From Bacillota bacterium (lineage in GTDB: Bacteria; Bacillota; Clostridia; Christensenellales; Aristaeellaceae): a stretch of 25,236 bases of DNA. Made by a program: the position numbers and the translations under genes. The DNA lies in contig JAEWRJ010000166.1 of assembly GCA_023460055.1 (NCBI GenBank), positions 1 to 25,236 on the forward strand, read 5' to 3'. Shown in pieces: positions 15,583-24,191 of this stretch; the first letter of the stretch is position 1, and each line of letters opens with the position of its first letter. The notes below the pieces were generated by a model that made no database searches, had not been told where the DNA came from, and worked only from the letters and a program-made list of their open reading frames with translations.

Positions 15583-15611
15583 TTGCTTTTTCATGTTGGA
15601 TATGGTAGAAT
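15583..15611 (+). promoter_or_regulatory. Possible promoter of the V-ATPase operon
   Basis: TTGCTT (15583-15588, 3/6) is separated by 17 bp from TAGAAT (15606-15611, 5/6). It is 33 nt before the first subunit gene, which has a GAGGTGAAG ribosome site at 15633-15641. No terminator was seen between this site and the preceding Gx transporter gene, so read-through is also possible. Confidence 0.45.
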
Positions 15612-15643
15612 GCCGGCGGCTTATATGTAAATGAGGTGAAGAT

Positions 15644-15964
15644 ATGGCCCAAGAAGTGCTTCAAAGCATCCTGGAAGAGGAAAAATCAGCGGCGGAGGCA
15701 ATCGCCGCCGCGCAGCAGGATGCTGTTGATATCATAAAAGAAGCGGAGAATGCCGCGCGTCTGCGTGAGCGGGAAGCTGCGATCGAAAGCCGCGAGCTGT
15801 ACAGGAAGCTGCTGGAAGAAGCGCTGCAACAGGCGGAAACGGGCCTGGACTTGCAGTCAGCGGAGCGCAGGGCTTTGACAGACGCGCACATCAGCAAAGC
15901 CGCCGCCCTTTTGCCGCGGGTTGCCCAGCTGATTGCCGGCGAGGTCGTTCATGGCGATCGTTAA
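15644..15964 (+). CDS. atpH: V/A-type ATPase peripheral-stalk subunit H (G-type coiled coil)
   Basis: 106 aa, almost all one Ala/Glu/Gln-rich heptad helix (about 1-80; LLEEALQQAETGLDLQSAERRA) with a short C-terminal cap. That is the form and length of the archaeal-type H or Thermus G stalk subunit, which pairs with subunit E to make the elastic stalk holding the A3B3 head. It is equivalent to NtpF of Enterococcus. Recognition rests on length, coiled-coil pattern and first place in the H-I-K-E-C-F-A-B-D order, since such coils carry little specific sequence. The stop overlaps the subunit I start. Confidence 0.82.
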   Translation: MAQEVLQSILEEEKSAAEAIAAAQQDAVDIIKEAENAARLREREAAIESRELYRKLLEEALQQAETGLDLQSAERRALTDAHISKAAALLPRVAQLIAGEVVHGDR

Positions 15965-17861
15965 CATGAACCGCGTCAGCGTTCTGCTGATGCGCAAGGA
16001 TGAGAAGGCCTTTTTGCGCCTGGCTCAGCGCTGCGGCTGCGTACACCTTGTACAGGCACAGCAGCCTCAGGCGGAGGAGGCGCCGGCGCGTGACGGGATG
16101 GAAACAGCCCGCCAGCAGGAGCTTTCCCGTATTCGCTGGACGATCTCAAAGCTGTCGCGCTACGACCGGGAAAAGCGTTCCATGCTGAGCCCCTTGCCGC
16201 AGGTGGCGCTTGATGATATTCAGCGGGATCAATACCCTGCCGCAATGGCTGCTGTGGAAGAAACGGAAAAACTGGAAAGGTTATCCGGTGAGCTGCGTGG
16301 GCAGGAATCCCGCCTTCGCCTGATGATCAACCAGCTGACACCCTGGCTGCAGCTTGATATCCCAGTGGATAGACTTACCTCTACCCGCAGCACGCGGGTA
16401 TTTACCGGGTACTTGAAGACAGCGGAGCTTGGCAGAATACAGGATGGGTGGGCGGGCCGCGCTGTTATGATCCAGCCGCTGTCAACACAGCGCGATCTGC
16501 AGTACATCATCGCGTGGGCTCACGTGAGCGAGGCTGAGGAGTTTCAATCCGCTTTGCGCTCTTCAGGTTTTCAGCAGGCAACGCCCGGTGAGGGAAGAGG
16601 CACGCCGGCTGCTCAAAAGGATGCCTTGCAGGGGGAGCTTGAGCGCGTTGTGCAAAGCATCGCCGGGATCGACGGGCAGATGGAGGCTCTGGGGGAGGCG
16701 CTTCCCCAACTGCGCCTTTGCTTTGAGGCGCTCAGCGCCGATAAAGCCCGCGCGGACGCGGTTGAGCTGATGGCGCATACGCAGTCCGTCAGCCTCATGG
16801 AAGGATGGATACCCGCTTCCCTGACCGGAGCTTTTGAGAAAGAAGTTAAATCTGCCTTTCCGTACGCGCAGATTGCTTTCAGGGAGGCGCAGGAAGGCGA
16901 GGAGCCTCCCGTGCTGCTGGGCAACAAACCGCTGATCGCTCCTTATGAAACCATTGTGGCCGGTTTTGCACTGCCGGATCCCTCGGGGATCGACCCCACC
17001 AATCTGATGATGCCTTTCTTTGTCTGTTTTTTCGGCATGATGGTGTCGGACGCGGGCTACGGACTCATGATGGCCATCCTGATCCCTATTTTGATCAAGA
17101 TCATGCAGCCGGGCGTTGGGTTGCGCAAGCTGATGCTGGTCCTGTTTGGCGGCGGCATCGCCACCGTATTCTGGGGCGCCCTGTACAATACATGGTTTGG
17201 TTTCGCGGCCATCCCTGCCCTGGGGATGTTTGACGCGGTTAACAACTCCATGCCCGTGATGGCTCTGTGCATCGGCCTGGGGGCCGTACACCTGTTCGCG
17301 GGGCTTGGTATGGGGGCCTATGTCAACATCCGGGATAAGAAGCCATTGGATGCCGTGTATGATCAGCTCAGCTGGGTGCTGCTGATCGTCGGACTGGGCC
17401 TGTTGGCCTTGCCGCAGACGGCGGCTATCGGCAAGTGGATGGCGATCACCGGCGCTGCCATCGTGGTGCTGACCGCCGGCCGCAATAAAACAAAGAATCC
17501 CATCAAGCGGGTGATATCCGGCCTGGGGGCGCTTTATGGCGTGACCGGATGGATTTCTGATCTGCTCAGCTATATGCGTCTGTTTGGCATGGGCCTTGCG
17601 ACGGGCGTCATCGGCATGGTCATCAACCAGCTGGTCGGCATGATGACGGCGGGCGGGGGCATCATCAGCCTGATCCTGGGCGCGGTTGTGTTTGTAGGCG
17701 CGCACCTGTTCAACGCCGCCATCAACATTCTGGGCGCTTATGTGCATGCGTGCCGCCTGCAGTACATCGAGTTCTTCGGCAAGTTCTACTCAGAGGGCGG
17801 CAAGCCATTCAAGCCCCTTCGCTTCTCCCCAAGGCACGTTCGCGTCAGAGACGTTTCGTGA
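15951..17861 (+). CDS. atpI: V/A-type ATPase subunit I (membrane stator, a-subunit)
   Basis: 636 aa. The N-terminal cytoplasmic half (about 1-335) is rich in coiled coil. It is followed by about seven to eight membrane helices, starting at LMMPFFVCFFGMMVSDAGYGLMMAI. Arg543 in SYMRLFGMGLA and Arg602 in ACRLQYIEFFGKFY match the two arginines of E. hirae NtpI that face the rotor ring and drive ion release. GAHLFNAAINILGAYVH and a C-terminal SEGGKPFKPL are also typical. The start is taken as ATG 15951 (GAGG 6 nt upstream), inside the end of subunit H by 14 nt; ATG 15966 is an alternative, and a GTG at 15933 lacks a ribosome site. Confidence 0.93.
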   Translation: MAIVNMNRVSVLLMRKDEKAFLRLAQRCGCVHLVQAQQPQAEEAPARDGMETARQQELSRIRWTISKLSRYDREKRSMLSPLPQVALDDIQRDQYPAAMAAVEETEKLERLSGELRGQESRLRLMINQLTPWLQLDIPVDRLTSTRSTRVFTGYLKTAELGRIQDGWAGRAVMIQPLSTQRDLQYIIAWAHVSEAEEFQSALRSSGFQQATPGEGRGTPAAQKDALQGELERVVQSIAGIDGQMEALGEALPQLRLCFEALSADKARADAVELMAHTQSVSLMEGWIPASLTGAFEKEVKSAFPYAQIAFREAQEGEEPPVLLGNKPLIAPYETIVAGFALPDPSGIDPTNLMMPFFVCFFGMMVSDAGYGLMMAILIPILIKIMQPGVGLRKLMLVLFGGGIATVFWGALYNTWFGFAAIPALGMFDAVNNSMPVMALCIGLGAVHLFAGLGMGAYVNIRDKKPLDAVYDQLSWVLLIVGLGLLALPQTAAIGKWMAITGAAIVVLTAGRNKTKNPIKRVISGLGALYGVTGWISDLLSYMRLFGMGLATGVIGMVINQLVGMMTAGGGIISLILGAVVFVGAHLFNAAINILGAYVHACRLQYIEFFGKFYSEGGKPFKPLRFSPRHVRVRDVS

Positions 17862-17903
17862 TAACAAACGGCAACACTATTTATTCGTAGGAGGAAACAC
17901 TCT

Positions 17904-18392
17904 ATGGACTTCACCACCCTCTCCCTCGGCCAGATCCTCACCTTCATCGCCGCGGCCATCTCCGTCATCCTCGCGGGCTACGGCTCTGCCAGGGGCGTGG
18001 GCATGGCCGGCCAAACCTCGGCGGGCGTGTCCAGCGAAAACCCGGAAGTCAACTCCAAGCTCATGGTGCTGCAGATCCTGCCCGGCACCCAGGGCATTTA
18101 CGGCTTCCTGATCGCCGTCATCATTCTGGTTAACACCGGCGCTTTGGGCGGCAATATGACGGACGTCAGCGTGGGCAACGGCTTGCTCTATATCGGCGCG
18201 GTGCTGCCAGTGGCCGTGATCGGTATGATCTCCGCCATCCACCAGGCCAGGGTGGCCTCTGCCGGCATGCTCATGGTAGGCCAGCACCCGGATATGTCGG
18301 GCAAGGCCATCACCATGACCGTTATGGTTGAGACTTACGCGGTGCTGGCGCTGCTGGCCTCCTTCCTGATGGTCAACGCCATCAAGCTGTAA
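17904..18392 (+). CDS. ntpK: V/A-type ATPase subunit K (proteolipid rotor ring), sodium-type
   Basis: 162 aa, a four-helix double-hairpin c-subunit, each half opening with a glycine-rich helix. The carboxylate is Glu143 in VETYAVLALL, in the second hairpin only, as in Na+ V-ATPases. The residues equivalent to the Na+ ligands of E. hirae NtpK are all present: Leu59, Thr62, Gln63 and Tyr66 in LPGTQGIYG, Gln114 in IHQARVASAG, and Glu143. This predicts sodium coupling. The gene follows a 42-bp gap with a perfect AGGAGG at 17889-17894 and uses mainly C-ended codons, both fitting the high copy number of the ring subunit. Confidence 0.95.
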   Translation: MDFTTLSLGQILTFIAAAISVILAGYGSARGVGMAGQTSAGVSSENPEVNSKLMVLQILPGTQGIYGFLIAVIILVNTGALGGNMTDVSVGNGLLYIGAVLPVAVIGMISAIHQARVASAGMLMVGQHPDMSGKAITMTVMVETYAVLALLASFLMVNAIKL

Positions 18393-18402
18393 GGTGGCAG
18401 CG

Positions 18403-19008
18403 ATGGATACGCAGCCCATCCTGTCCCTGATCAGGGAAGAAGCGCTTCAGGCCGCGGAATCGGCCCGCGCGCAAGCCTTGGAGCGCGCCAAGGCAATCAG
18501 GGAGGAGTCGCTCACGCGTTCCGCCCGGATGTTTGAGAGCGCGAAGGAAGACGCGGCCCATGAAGCGGGGCAGGCACAGGACCGGCTTCGCCGGCTCAGG
18601 GAACTGGAAGACCGCAAGTACGCACTGTCCGCCCGCCGCGAACTGATCGGCAGGGTTTTTGACGAGGCGCTGGAGAGGCTGCATGTCCTGGGGCAGGGTG
18701 AGATGGCGGAGCTGATGCTCAGCCTGATCGCCGCAAACGCGCAGGGCGTAGAAAGCCTTCAGGCTGGTGACATCAACGACAGCTTTTATACGCCGGCTTT
18801 TATACAAAGAGCCAATCAGAAGCTGGCGGAGCTGGGCCGGCCGGGGCTGCTCAGCGACGCAGGCGGGCGCGCGGCAGGATGCTGCGGCGTGGTGCTCGCA
18901 AGCCCGGAAAGCCGGACATATTGCACTGTAGAAGCCCTGATGGAATCGGGGCGTGAAGGGCTGGAGCAAAAAGCGGCCGCCCTGCTATTTGATAACGAAG
19001 CATCGTAA
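18403..19008 (+). CDS. atpE: V/A-type ATPase subunit E (peripheral stalk)
   Basis: 201 aa. The N-terminal half is a long charged helix (about 1-90; ARAQALERAKAIREES, ELEDRKYALSARRELIGRVFDEALERL) and the C-terminal half a compact domain with GCCGVVLASPESRTYCTVEALME, the position of the conserved GG-V-ls-dG-i-n-TleaRl region. It pairs with subunit H in the stator stalk. The start is ATG 18403, with AAGGTGG at 18391-18397; a GTG at 18394 lies within that site. The gap from the K stop is 10 nt. The C-terminal motif is somewhat diverged from the consensus. Confidence 0.85.
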   Translation: MDTQPILSLIREEALQAAESARAQALERAKAIREESLTRSARMFESAKEDAAHEAGQAQDRLRRLRELEDRKYALSARRELIGRVFDEALERLHVLGQGEMAELMLSLIAANAQGVESLQAGDINDSFYTPAFIQRANQKLAELGRPGLLSDAGGRAAGCCGVVLASPESRTYCTVEALMESGREGLEQKAAALLFDNEAS

Positions 19009-19019
19009 AGGAGGCGCTC

Positions 19020-19994
19020 ATGCCGCAATCGAGCATTGCGTACGCCATAGGCAGCGCGCGTGCCCCTTCCAGGAAGGCGCTGGGCTGCTCTGATCTGGAG
19101 AGGCTTATCTCCGCGTCCGGCTATGATGAAGCGCGCCGCCAGCTGGCAGATATGGGCTATGGCGGCGGGCAGGATGAGGATGCAGGGCAGCTGAGCGTCA
19201 AGGCGCTTGAGGAGGCCTGTGCTTTTTTGCGCCGTGTCACGCCAGACCCCGCGCTGACAGATGCTTTCCTGCTGCGCTATGACGCGCAGAACTTAAAAAT
19301 ACTGCTGAAAGCCCGCATCCTGGGGGAGGAGCCTGAAAGGCTGTCCGCCTGCGGTACGATCGCCCCCGATGTTTTGCGCCACGCGGTATCGGAGCGCGTG
19401 TATAAAAAGCTGCCGGCAGCTTTCATGGAAGCCATGCAGGCGCTGGAAAAGCGGGTCGCGCTCAAAGCCGATCCTATGGAAATTGACGCTGTCATAGACC
19501 GCGCCGCCTTCCAAATGGCGCTGGACCTGATGAAAAGAACCAAAAGCGATACGGCTCGTCAGTACTTCAGCGCGAAGGCAGACTTGCAAAACGCGGTGAC
19601 AGCGCTTAGGCTTCGCGCGCTCAAAGGCCTGAATGTGAAACCGGAGCAACTCTATCTGCCCGGCGGCAGCATCAAAAAGTGGCCTGATGCGAACGAGCTT
19701 GAGGAAAAACTGCCCCGGCTGTTTTCCGCCTGGCCTGCCGCCGTGCGTGAAGCGGTGAGCCTGAGCTCGCGCGACGCTGCCCGTATCCCTATGCTTGAAA
19801 AAGCGGCGGAGGATCATCTGCTGAGCATATGGCGGCCTTTCCGGCATGAACCTTTTACCGTGGAAGCGCTGATCGGCTGGCTGCTGGCGCATGAGCGCGC
19901 GGCTCAGGCCGTGCGCCTGATCATGGCGGCCAAGTTGAACGGCTTCAGTGAAGAAGCCCTCAGAGAAAGGCTGCGTGAAGCGTATGGGCGATAA
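19020..19994 (+). CDS. atpC: V/A-type ATPase subunit C (rotor-ring adaptor, d-type)
   Basis: 324 aa, an all-helical AhaC/NtpC-like protein that links the central shaft (subunits D and F) to the K ring. Typical pieces are SIAYAIGSARA at the start, AFLLRYDAQNLKILLKARILG at about 80-100, and the final ALIGWLLAHERAAQAVRLIMAAKLNG. AAAGGAGG at 19007-19014 sits 5 nt before the ATG. The end overlaps the subunit F start by 11 nt. Confidence 0.9.
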   Translation: MPQSSIAYAIGSARAPSRKALGCSDLERLISASGYDEARRQLADMGYGGGQDEDAGQLSVKALEEACAFLRRVTPDPALTDAFLLRYDAQNLKILLKARILGEEPERLSACGTIAPDVLRHAVSERVYKKLPAAFMEAMQALEKRVALKADPMEIDAVIDRAAFQMALDLMKRTKSDTARQYFSAKADLQNAVTALRLRALKGLNVKPEQLYLPGGSIKKWPDANELEEKLPRLFSAWPAAVREAVSLSSRDAARIPMLEKAAEDHLLSIWRPFRHEPFTVEALIGWLLAHERAAQAVRLIMAAKLNGFSEEALRERLREAYGR

Positions 19995-20325
19995 ACTGCG
20001 TATGGGAGCCGTCGGAGAAGAGGATGTCATCCTGGCATTGCGCGCCGTTGGGGCTGTCACAGCCAAGGCGGTGACCCCCTATGAGGTGCAATCTGCCATT
20101 CACCGCCTTCACCGCCAAGGTATTCCGCTGATATTTATCACAGAGCGGGCCGCCCGGATGGCACCGGAAGTCATAGAACGCTATGAGCAATCAGCCGATC
20201 TGGCGCTGATTCCTATTCCCGGGGTGCATGGTACGGATGGCTTCGGCGCGCAGCGCGTGCGCGACAGGGTCATCAAGGCCATCGGAGCGGATATTTTAAG
20301 TAATAATGGAAACGAGGAACAGTAG
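19984..20325 (+). CDS. atpF: V/A-type ATPase subunit F (central shaft)
   Basis: 113 aa, a Rossmann-like subunit that binds subunit D in the rotor. AVGEEDVILALRAVGAVTAKAV, FITERAARM and IPIPGVHGTDGFGAQRVRDRVIKAIGADI correspond to the family's GD-d-v-GFrlaGv, iteela and iPsp-g-Gs-g---irk-v--aiG-DI pattern. The start ATG 19984 overlaps subunit C. The ribosome site is weak (GTGAAG close by), so coupling to subunit C translation is likely. The in-frame ATG 20002 is an alternative. Equivalent to NtpG of Enterococcus. Confidence 0.9.
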   Translation: MGDKLRMGAVGEEDVILALRAVGAVTAKAVTPYEVQSAIHRLHRQGIPLIFITERAARMAPEVIERYEQSADLALIPIPGVHGTDGFGAQRVRDRVIKAIGADILSNNGNEEQ

Positions 20326-20326
20326 C

Positions 20327-22102
20327 ATGGCCCAGGGAAATATCATTAAAGTCGCCGGCTCGCTGATCGTGGCGGAGGGCATGTCATCCGCCCGTATGTT
20401 TGACGTGGTTCGCGTCAGCAAGAGAGGCCTGATCGGCGAGATTTTGGAGATGCGGGGCGACCGCGCATCCATCCAGGTCTACGAAGAGACAAGCGGCCTT
20501 GGGCCGGGCGAGCCGGTAGAGTCCACGGGCGCGCCGCTCTCGCTGGAGCTGGGGCCGGGCCTGATCACCTCTATATTCGACGGCATCCAGCGCCCGCTGG
20601 AGCTGATCAGGGAAAAGGCCGGCGATCGCATCACCAGAGGCATCAGCGTGCCCAGCCTTGACCGCGGGAAGCTATGGAACTTTTTGCCCCGCATGAAAGC
20701 GGGAGACAGCGTAGAGGCAGGCGATATCTTGGGCGCGGTACAGGAAACGCCTGTTGTTGAACACCGCATCATGGTTCCCTTTGGACTGAAGGGCAAAGTG
20801 AAATCGATTCATGAAGGCGAAGCCAGGATCGAGGATACGGTATGTGAGCTGGAATCAGAGGATGGAACCCTCCATCAGCTCAGCATGCTGCAGCGCTGGC
20901 CCGTCCGCCAGGGCAGGCCTTACCGTGAAAAGCTGTCCCCCGAAGGCCCGATGGTGACCGGTCAGCGCGTGATTGACACCTTCTTCCCCATTGCGTCAGG
21001 CGGCGTGGCCGCTATTCCCGGTCCCTTCGGTTCAGGCAAAACAGTTGTGCAGCATCAGCTGGCCAAGTGGGCGGACGCGGACATTATCGTCTATGTCGGC
21101 TGCGGCGAGCGCGGCAACGAAATGACGGATGTGCTGGAGGAGTTTCCGCGCCTGCATGATCCCCGCACGGGTGAAACGCTGATGAAGCGCACGGTGCTGA
21201 TCGCCAATACCTCCGACATGCCTGTGGCGGCCCGCGAGGCCTCCATCTATACGGGCATCACCATCGCCGAATACTTCCGCGACATGGGCTACACCGTTGC
21301 CATCATGGCCGATTCCACCAGCCGCTGGGCTGAGGCTCTGCGTGAGATGAGCGGCAGGCTTGAGGAAATGCCCGGTGAGGAAGGCTACCCCGCCTACCTG
21401 TCCAGCCGCATCGCGGAGTTTTATGAGCGCGCCGGCCTGGTCACCTGCCTGGGCAAGGATGGCCGCCGCGGCGCCATCTCCGCCATCGGGGCTGTATCAC
21501 CGCCCGGCGGCGACATCTCTGAACCTGTCTCTCAGGCTACGCTGCGCATCGTGAAGGTCTTCTGGGGCCTTAGCGCTCAACTGGCCTACCGCCGCCACTT
21601 CCCGGCCATCGACTGGCTGTCGAGCTATTCTCTTTATGGCGATAATCTGGCCGGCTGGTTTGCCGATAAGGTATCGCCCGAGTGGAATGAGCAGCGTGCC
21701 CGCGCCATGATGATCCTGCAGGAGGAAAAGGAGCTGGACGAGATCGTCCGGCTGATCGGCGCTGACGCTTTGAGCTGGAAAGACAGGCTGACCATGGAGG
21801 TAGCCAGGTCCATCCGCGAAGACTACCTGCATCAGAATGCCTTTGACGATGTGGATACCTACAGCTCGCTTGAAAAGCAGCTGAGCATGCTGCGCCTGAT
21901 CCTTGAGTACGGCAGGCTGGGCCAGCAGGCGCTGGACGCCGGCGCGACGCTCAGCGAGGTGCTTAATCTGCCAGTGCGCGAGCGCATCGGCCGCGCCAAG
22001 TACATACGTGAGGATGAGTTGTCAAAATTCGAGCGCGTACAAACGGAGCTGTCTGACCAGACCGCCGCGCTGATCAACCGGGGAGGGAAGGCGGATGCTT
22101 AA
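20327..22102 (+). CDS. atpA: V/A-type ATPase catalytic subunit A
   Basis: 591 aa, the usual length. It opens with a beta-barrel domain (GNIIKVAGSLIVAEGM), then the A-type bulge domain (about 120-190), then the P-loop GPFGSGKT at 232-239, which binds ATP in the A/B interface. GERGNEMTDVLEEFPRL near 260 carries the catalytic glutamate, and IMADSTSRWAEALREMSGRLEEMPGEEGYP is the signature of this family. The start is ATG 20327 (GAGG at 20314-20317), one base after the subunit F stop. The end overlaps subunit B by 8 nt. Confidence 0.97.
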   Translation: MAQGNIIKVAGSLIVAEGMSSARMFDVVRVSKRGLIGEILEMRGDRASIQVYEETSGLGPGEPVESTGAPLSLELGPGLITSIFDGIQRPLELIREKAGDRITRGISVPSLDRGKLWNFLPRMKAGDSVEAGDILGAVQETPVVEHRIMVPFGLKGKVKSIHEGEARIEDTVCELESEDGTLHQLSMLQRWPVRQGRPYREKLSPEGPMVTGQRVIDTFFPIASGGVAAIPGPFGSGKTVVQHQLAKWADADIIVYVGCGERGNEMTDVLEEFPRLHDPRTGETLMKRTVLIANTSDMPVAAREASIYTGITIAEYFRDMGYTVAIMADSTSRWAEALREMSGRLEEMPGEEGYPAYLSSRIAEFYERAGLVTCLGKDGRRGAISAIGAVSPPGGDISEPVSQATLRIVKVFWGLSAQLAYRRHFPAIDWLSSYSLYGDNLAGWFADKVSPEWNEQRARAMMILQEEKELDEIVRLIGADALSWKDRLTMEVARSIREDYLHQNAFDDVDTYSSLEKQLSMLRLILEYGRLGQQALDAGATLSEVLNLPVRERIGRAKYIREDELSKFERVQTELSDQTAALINRGGKADA

Positions 22103-23489
22103 AGAATACCGCACCATAAAAGAACTGGTCGGGCCGCTGATGCTGGTGGACCATGTGTCGGGCGTTGCTTATAACGAGCTGGTGGAGATTCGCGAGGCGG
22201 ATGGTGGAATCCGGCGCGGACGGGTGCTGGAAGTCAGCGGCGATACTGCCTTGGTGCAGCTGTTTGAAAGCAGCCGCGGCCTGCGCATGGATACCAGCAC
22301 AGCCCGCTTCCTGGGCCGCAGCATCGAGCTGTCCGTTTCCATGGATATGCTGGGCCGCGTTTTTGACGGCATGGGCAGCCCCAAGGACGGCGGCCCCGCC
22401 GTCATACCCGAAAAACGCATGGACATCAACGGAGAGCCTTTGAACCCCGCCGCGCGCGACTACCCCAGCGAGTTTATTCAGACCGGCATATCCGTTATCG
22501 ACGGACTCAATACCCTGGTGCGTGGACAGAAGCTGCCTGTTTTCTCCGGCTCCGGCCTTCCTCACGCTCAGCTGGCTACGCAGATCGCCAGGCAATCAAG
22601 GGTTTTGGGGGATGACAGCAAGTTTGCTGTCGTCTTCGCCGCCATCGGCATCACATTTGAGGAAGCCGATTACTTTATCAGCGATTTCAAGCGCACAGGC
22701 GCCATCGAGCGCGCCGTGCTGTTTATGAACCTGGCGAGCGACCCCGCGGTCGAGCGTATTTCTACGCCCCGCATGGCGCTGACAGCGGCAGAATACCTGG
22801 CCTATGAAAAAGGCATGGACGTGCTGGTGATCATGACCGACATGACCAACTACGCGGAAGCCCTGCGCGAGGTATCCGCCGCCCGCAAAGAAGTGCCTGG
22901 CCGCCGCGGCTATCCGGGCTACCTGTATACCGATCTGGCCAGCCTCTATGAGCGCGCCGGGCGCATCAAGGGCAAGCCCGGTTCCATCACCCAGATCCCG
23001 ATCCTGACCATGCCTGAAGATGATAAATCCCACCCCATCCCCGACCTGACCGGCTACATCACTGAAGGGCAGATCATCCTGAGCCGTGAGCTCTACCGCA
23101 AGGGGATCACGCCGCCCATCGACGCCATGCCCTCTCTGTCCCGCCTGAAGGATAAGGGGATCGGCGTCGGGAAGACCCGCCGCGACCATGCCGATACCAT
23201 GAACCAGCTGTTTGCGGCGTATTCCAGGGGCAAGGAAGCCAAGGAACTGGCCGTCATCCTGGGAGAAGGCTCGCTGTCGGATGTGGACAAGCAGTACGCG
23301 AAATTCTCCGATGCCTTTGAGACCCGCTATGTATCCCAAGGCTATCAGACAAACCGCGCGGTGGAAGAGACGCTGAACCTCGGGTGGGAGCTTCTCAAGA
23401 TGTTGCCCCGCACGGAACTCAAGCGCATACGCAGTGAACTATTGGAAGCTTACCTGCCGCTTGAAGAAAACGGGGAGGAGGAACGGTAA
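22095..23489 (+). CDS. atpB: V/A-type ATPase regulatory subunit B
   Basis: 464 aa, the usual length. It has the B-subunit form of the P-loop region, SGSGLPHAQLATQIARQ (from residue 151), without the Walker lysine, which is normal for this non-catalytic subunit. MALTAAEYLAYEKGMDVLVIMTDMTNYAEALREVSAARKEVPGRRGYPGYLYTDLA is the standard family core. TMPEDDKSHPIPDLTGYITEGQI follows. The start lies in the last codons of subunit A, behind a GGGAGGGAAGG stretch, so translation is coupled and a 1:1 ratio with subunit A is expected. Confidence 0.97.
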   Translation: MLKEYRTIKELVGPLMLVDHVSGVAYNELVEIREADGGIRRGRVLEVSGDTALVQLFESSRGLRMDTSTARFLGRSIELSVSMDMLGRVFDGMGSPKDGGPAVIPEKRMDINGEPLNPAARDYPSEFIQTGISVIDGLNTLVRGQKLPVFSGSGLPHAQLATQIARQSRVLGDDSKFAVVFAAIGITFEEADYFISDFKRTGAIERAVLFMNLASDPAVERISTPRMALTAAEYLAYEKGMDVLVIMTDMTNYAEALREVSAARKEVPGRRGYPGYLYTDLASLYERAGRIKGKPGSITQIPILTMPEDDKSHPIPDLTGYITEGQIILSRELYRKGITPPIDAMPSLSRLKDKGIGVGKTRRDHADTMNQLFAAYSRGKEAKELAVILGEGSLSDVDKQYAKFSDAFETRYVSQGYQTNRAVEETLNLGWELLKMLPRTELKRIRSELLEAYLPLEENGEEER

Positions 23490-24131
23490 ATGGCCGTCCT
23501 CAATGTAAACCCCACGCGTATGGAGCTGACGCAGATGAAGCGCCGCCTGGCAACGGCTAAGCGGGGCCATAAGCTGCTTAAGGACAAGCGTGATGAGCTG
23601 GTTCGCCGCTTCATCGTACTAGCCAGGGAAAATTACAGCCTGAGATTGCAGGTGGAGCGCGCGCTTGGCTTGGCCATGAAGGATTTTGCCCTTGCTCGCG
23701 CGGTCATGGAGCCGGGCGCTCTGCGCCAGGCTTTGATGTATCCGGCGAGACAGGCCGCCATCAAGATCAGTCAAAGAAGCATTCTATCGGTCAAAGTGCC
23801 TGAATACCGTATGGAAGATCTTCAGGAGGATGAAGCGGTCACCCTGCCTTACGGCATGGCTGAAACCTCCGCCCAGCTGGACAATGCCATCTCCACCATG
23901 GCAGGCGTGCTCCCGCAATTGATTGCCTTGTCTGAGAAAGAAAAGGCCTGCGAGCTGCTGGCCGACGAGATCCAAAAGACACGCCGGCGTGTCAACGCGC
24001 TGGAGTACGTGATGATCCCCCAGCAGGAAGAAACGATCCGCTACATCGCCATGAAGCTGGAAGAGAACGAGCGCGCGGCGCTCACCCGGCTGATGAAGGT
24101 GAAGGAAATGCTGGCCCAGCGGGAAGGCTGA
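23490..24131 (+). CDS. atpD: V/A-type ATPase subunit D (central shaft)
   Basis: 213 aa. Two long helices form the antiparallel coiled coil of the rotor axle. The N-terminal helix has the family motif NPTRMELTQMKRRLATAKRGHKLLKDKRDEL (about 7-37), and the C-terminal helix has EIQKTRRRVNALEYVMIPQQEETIRYI (about 160-187). It starts at the base after the subunit B stop, with GGAGGAGG upstream. It is the last gene of the operon, followed by a strong terminator. Confidence 0.95.
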   Translation: MAVLNVNPTRMELTQMKRRLATAKRGHKLLKDKRDELVRRFIVLARENYSLRLQVERALGLAMKDFALARAVMEPGALRQALMYPARQAAIKISQRSILSVKVPEYRMEDLQEDEAVTLPYGMAETSAQLDNAISTMAGVLPQLIALSEKEKACELLADEIQKTRRRVNALEYVMIPQQEETIRYIAMKLEENERAALTRLMKVKEMLAQREG

Positions 24132-24141
24132 CCGACAGACA

Positions 24142-24180
24142 CAAAGACGCCCTTCGCAAGGATTGCGAAGGGCGTCTTTG
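24142..24180. terminator. Bidirectional terminator after the V-ATPase operon
   Basis: A perfect 17-bp stem (24142-24158 with 24164-24180) with a 5-nt loop AGGAT. The arms begin and end in short A and T runs (CAAAG / CTTTG), and it lies between convergent genes, so it can serve both the ATPase operon and queT. Confidence 0.9.
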
Positions 24181-24191
24181 CATATAAAACC

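Noticed and set aside
16563..17747. 394-codon minus-strand frame opposite subunit I
   Set aside because: A His/Gln/Asp-rich shadow of a hydrophobic membrane-protein gene; the sense strand is unambiguous.
22545..22595. Missing Walker lysine in ATPase subunit B considered as a defect
   Set aside because: B subunits of V/A-type ATPases are normally non-catalytic and carry this SGSGLPH form.
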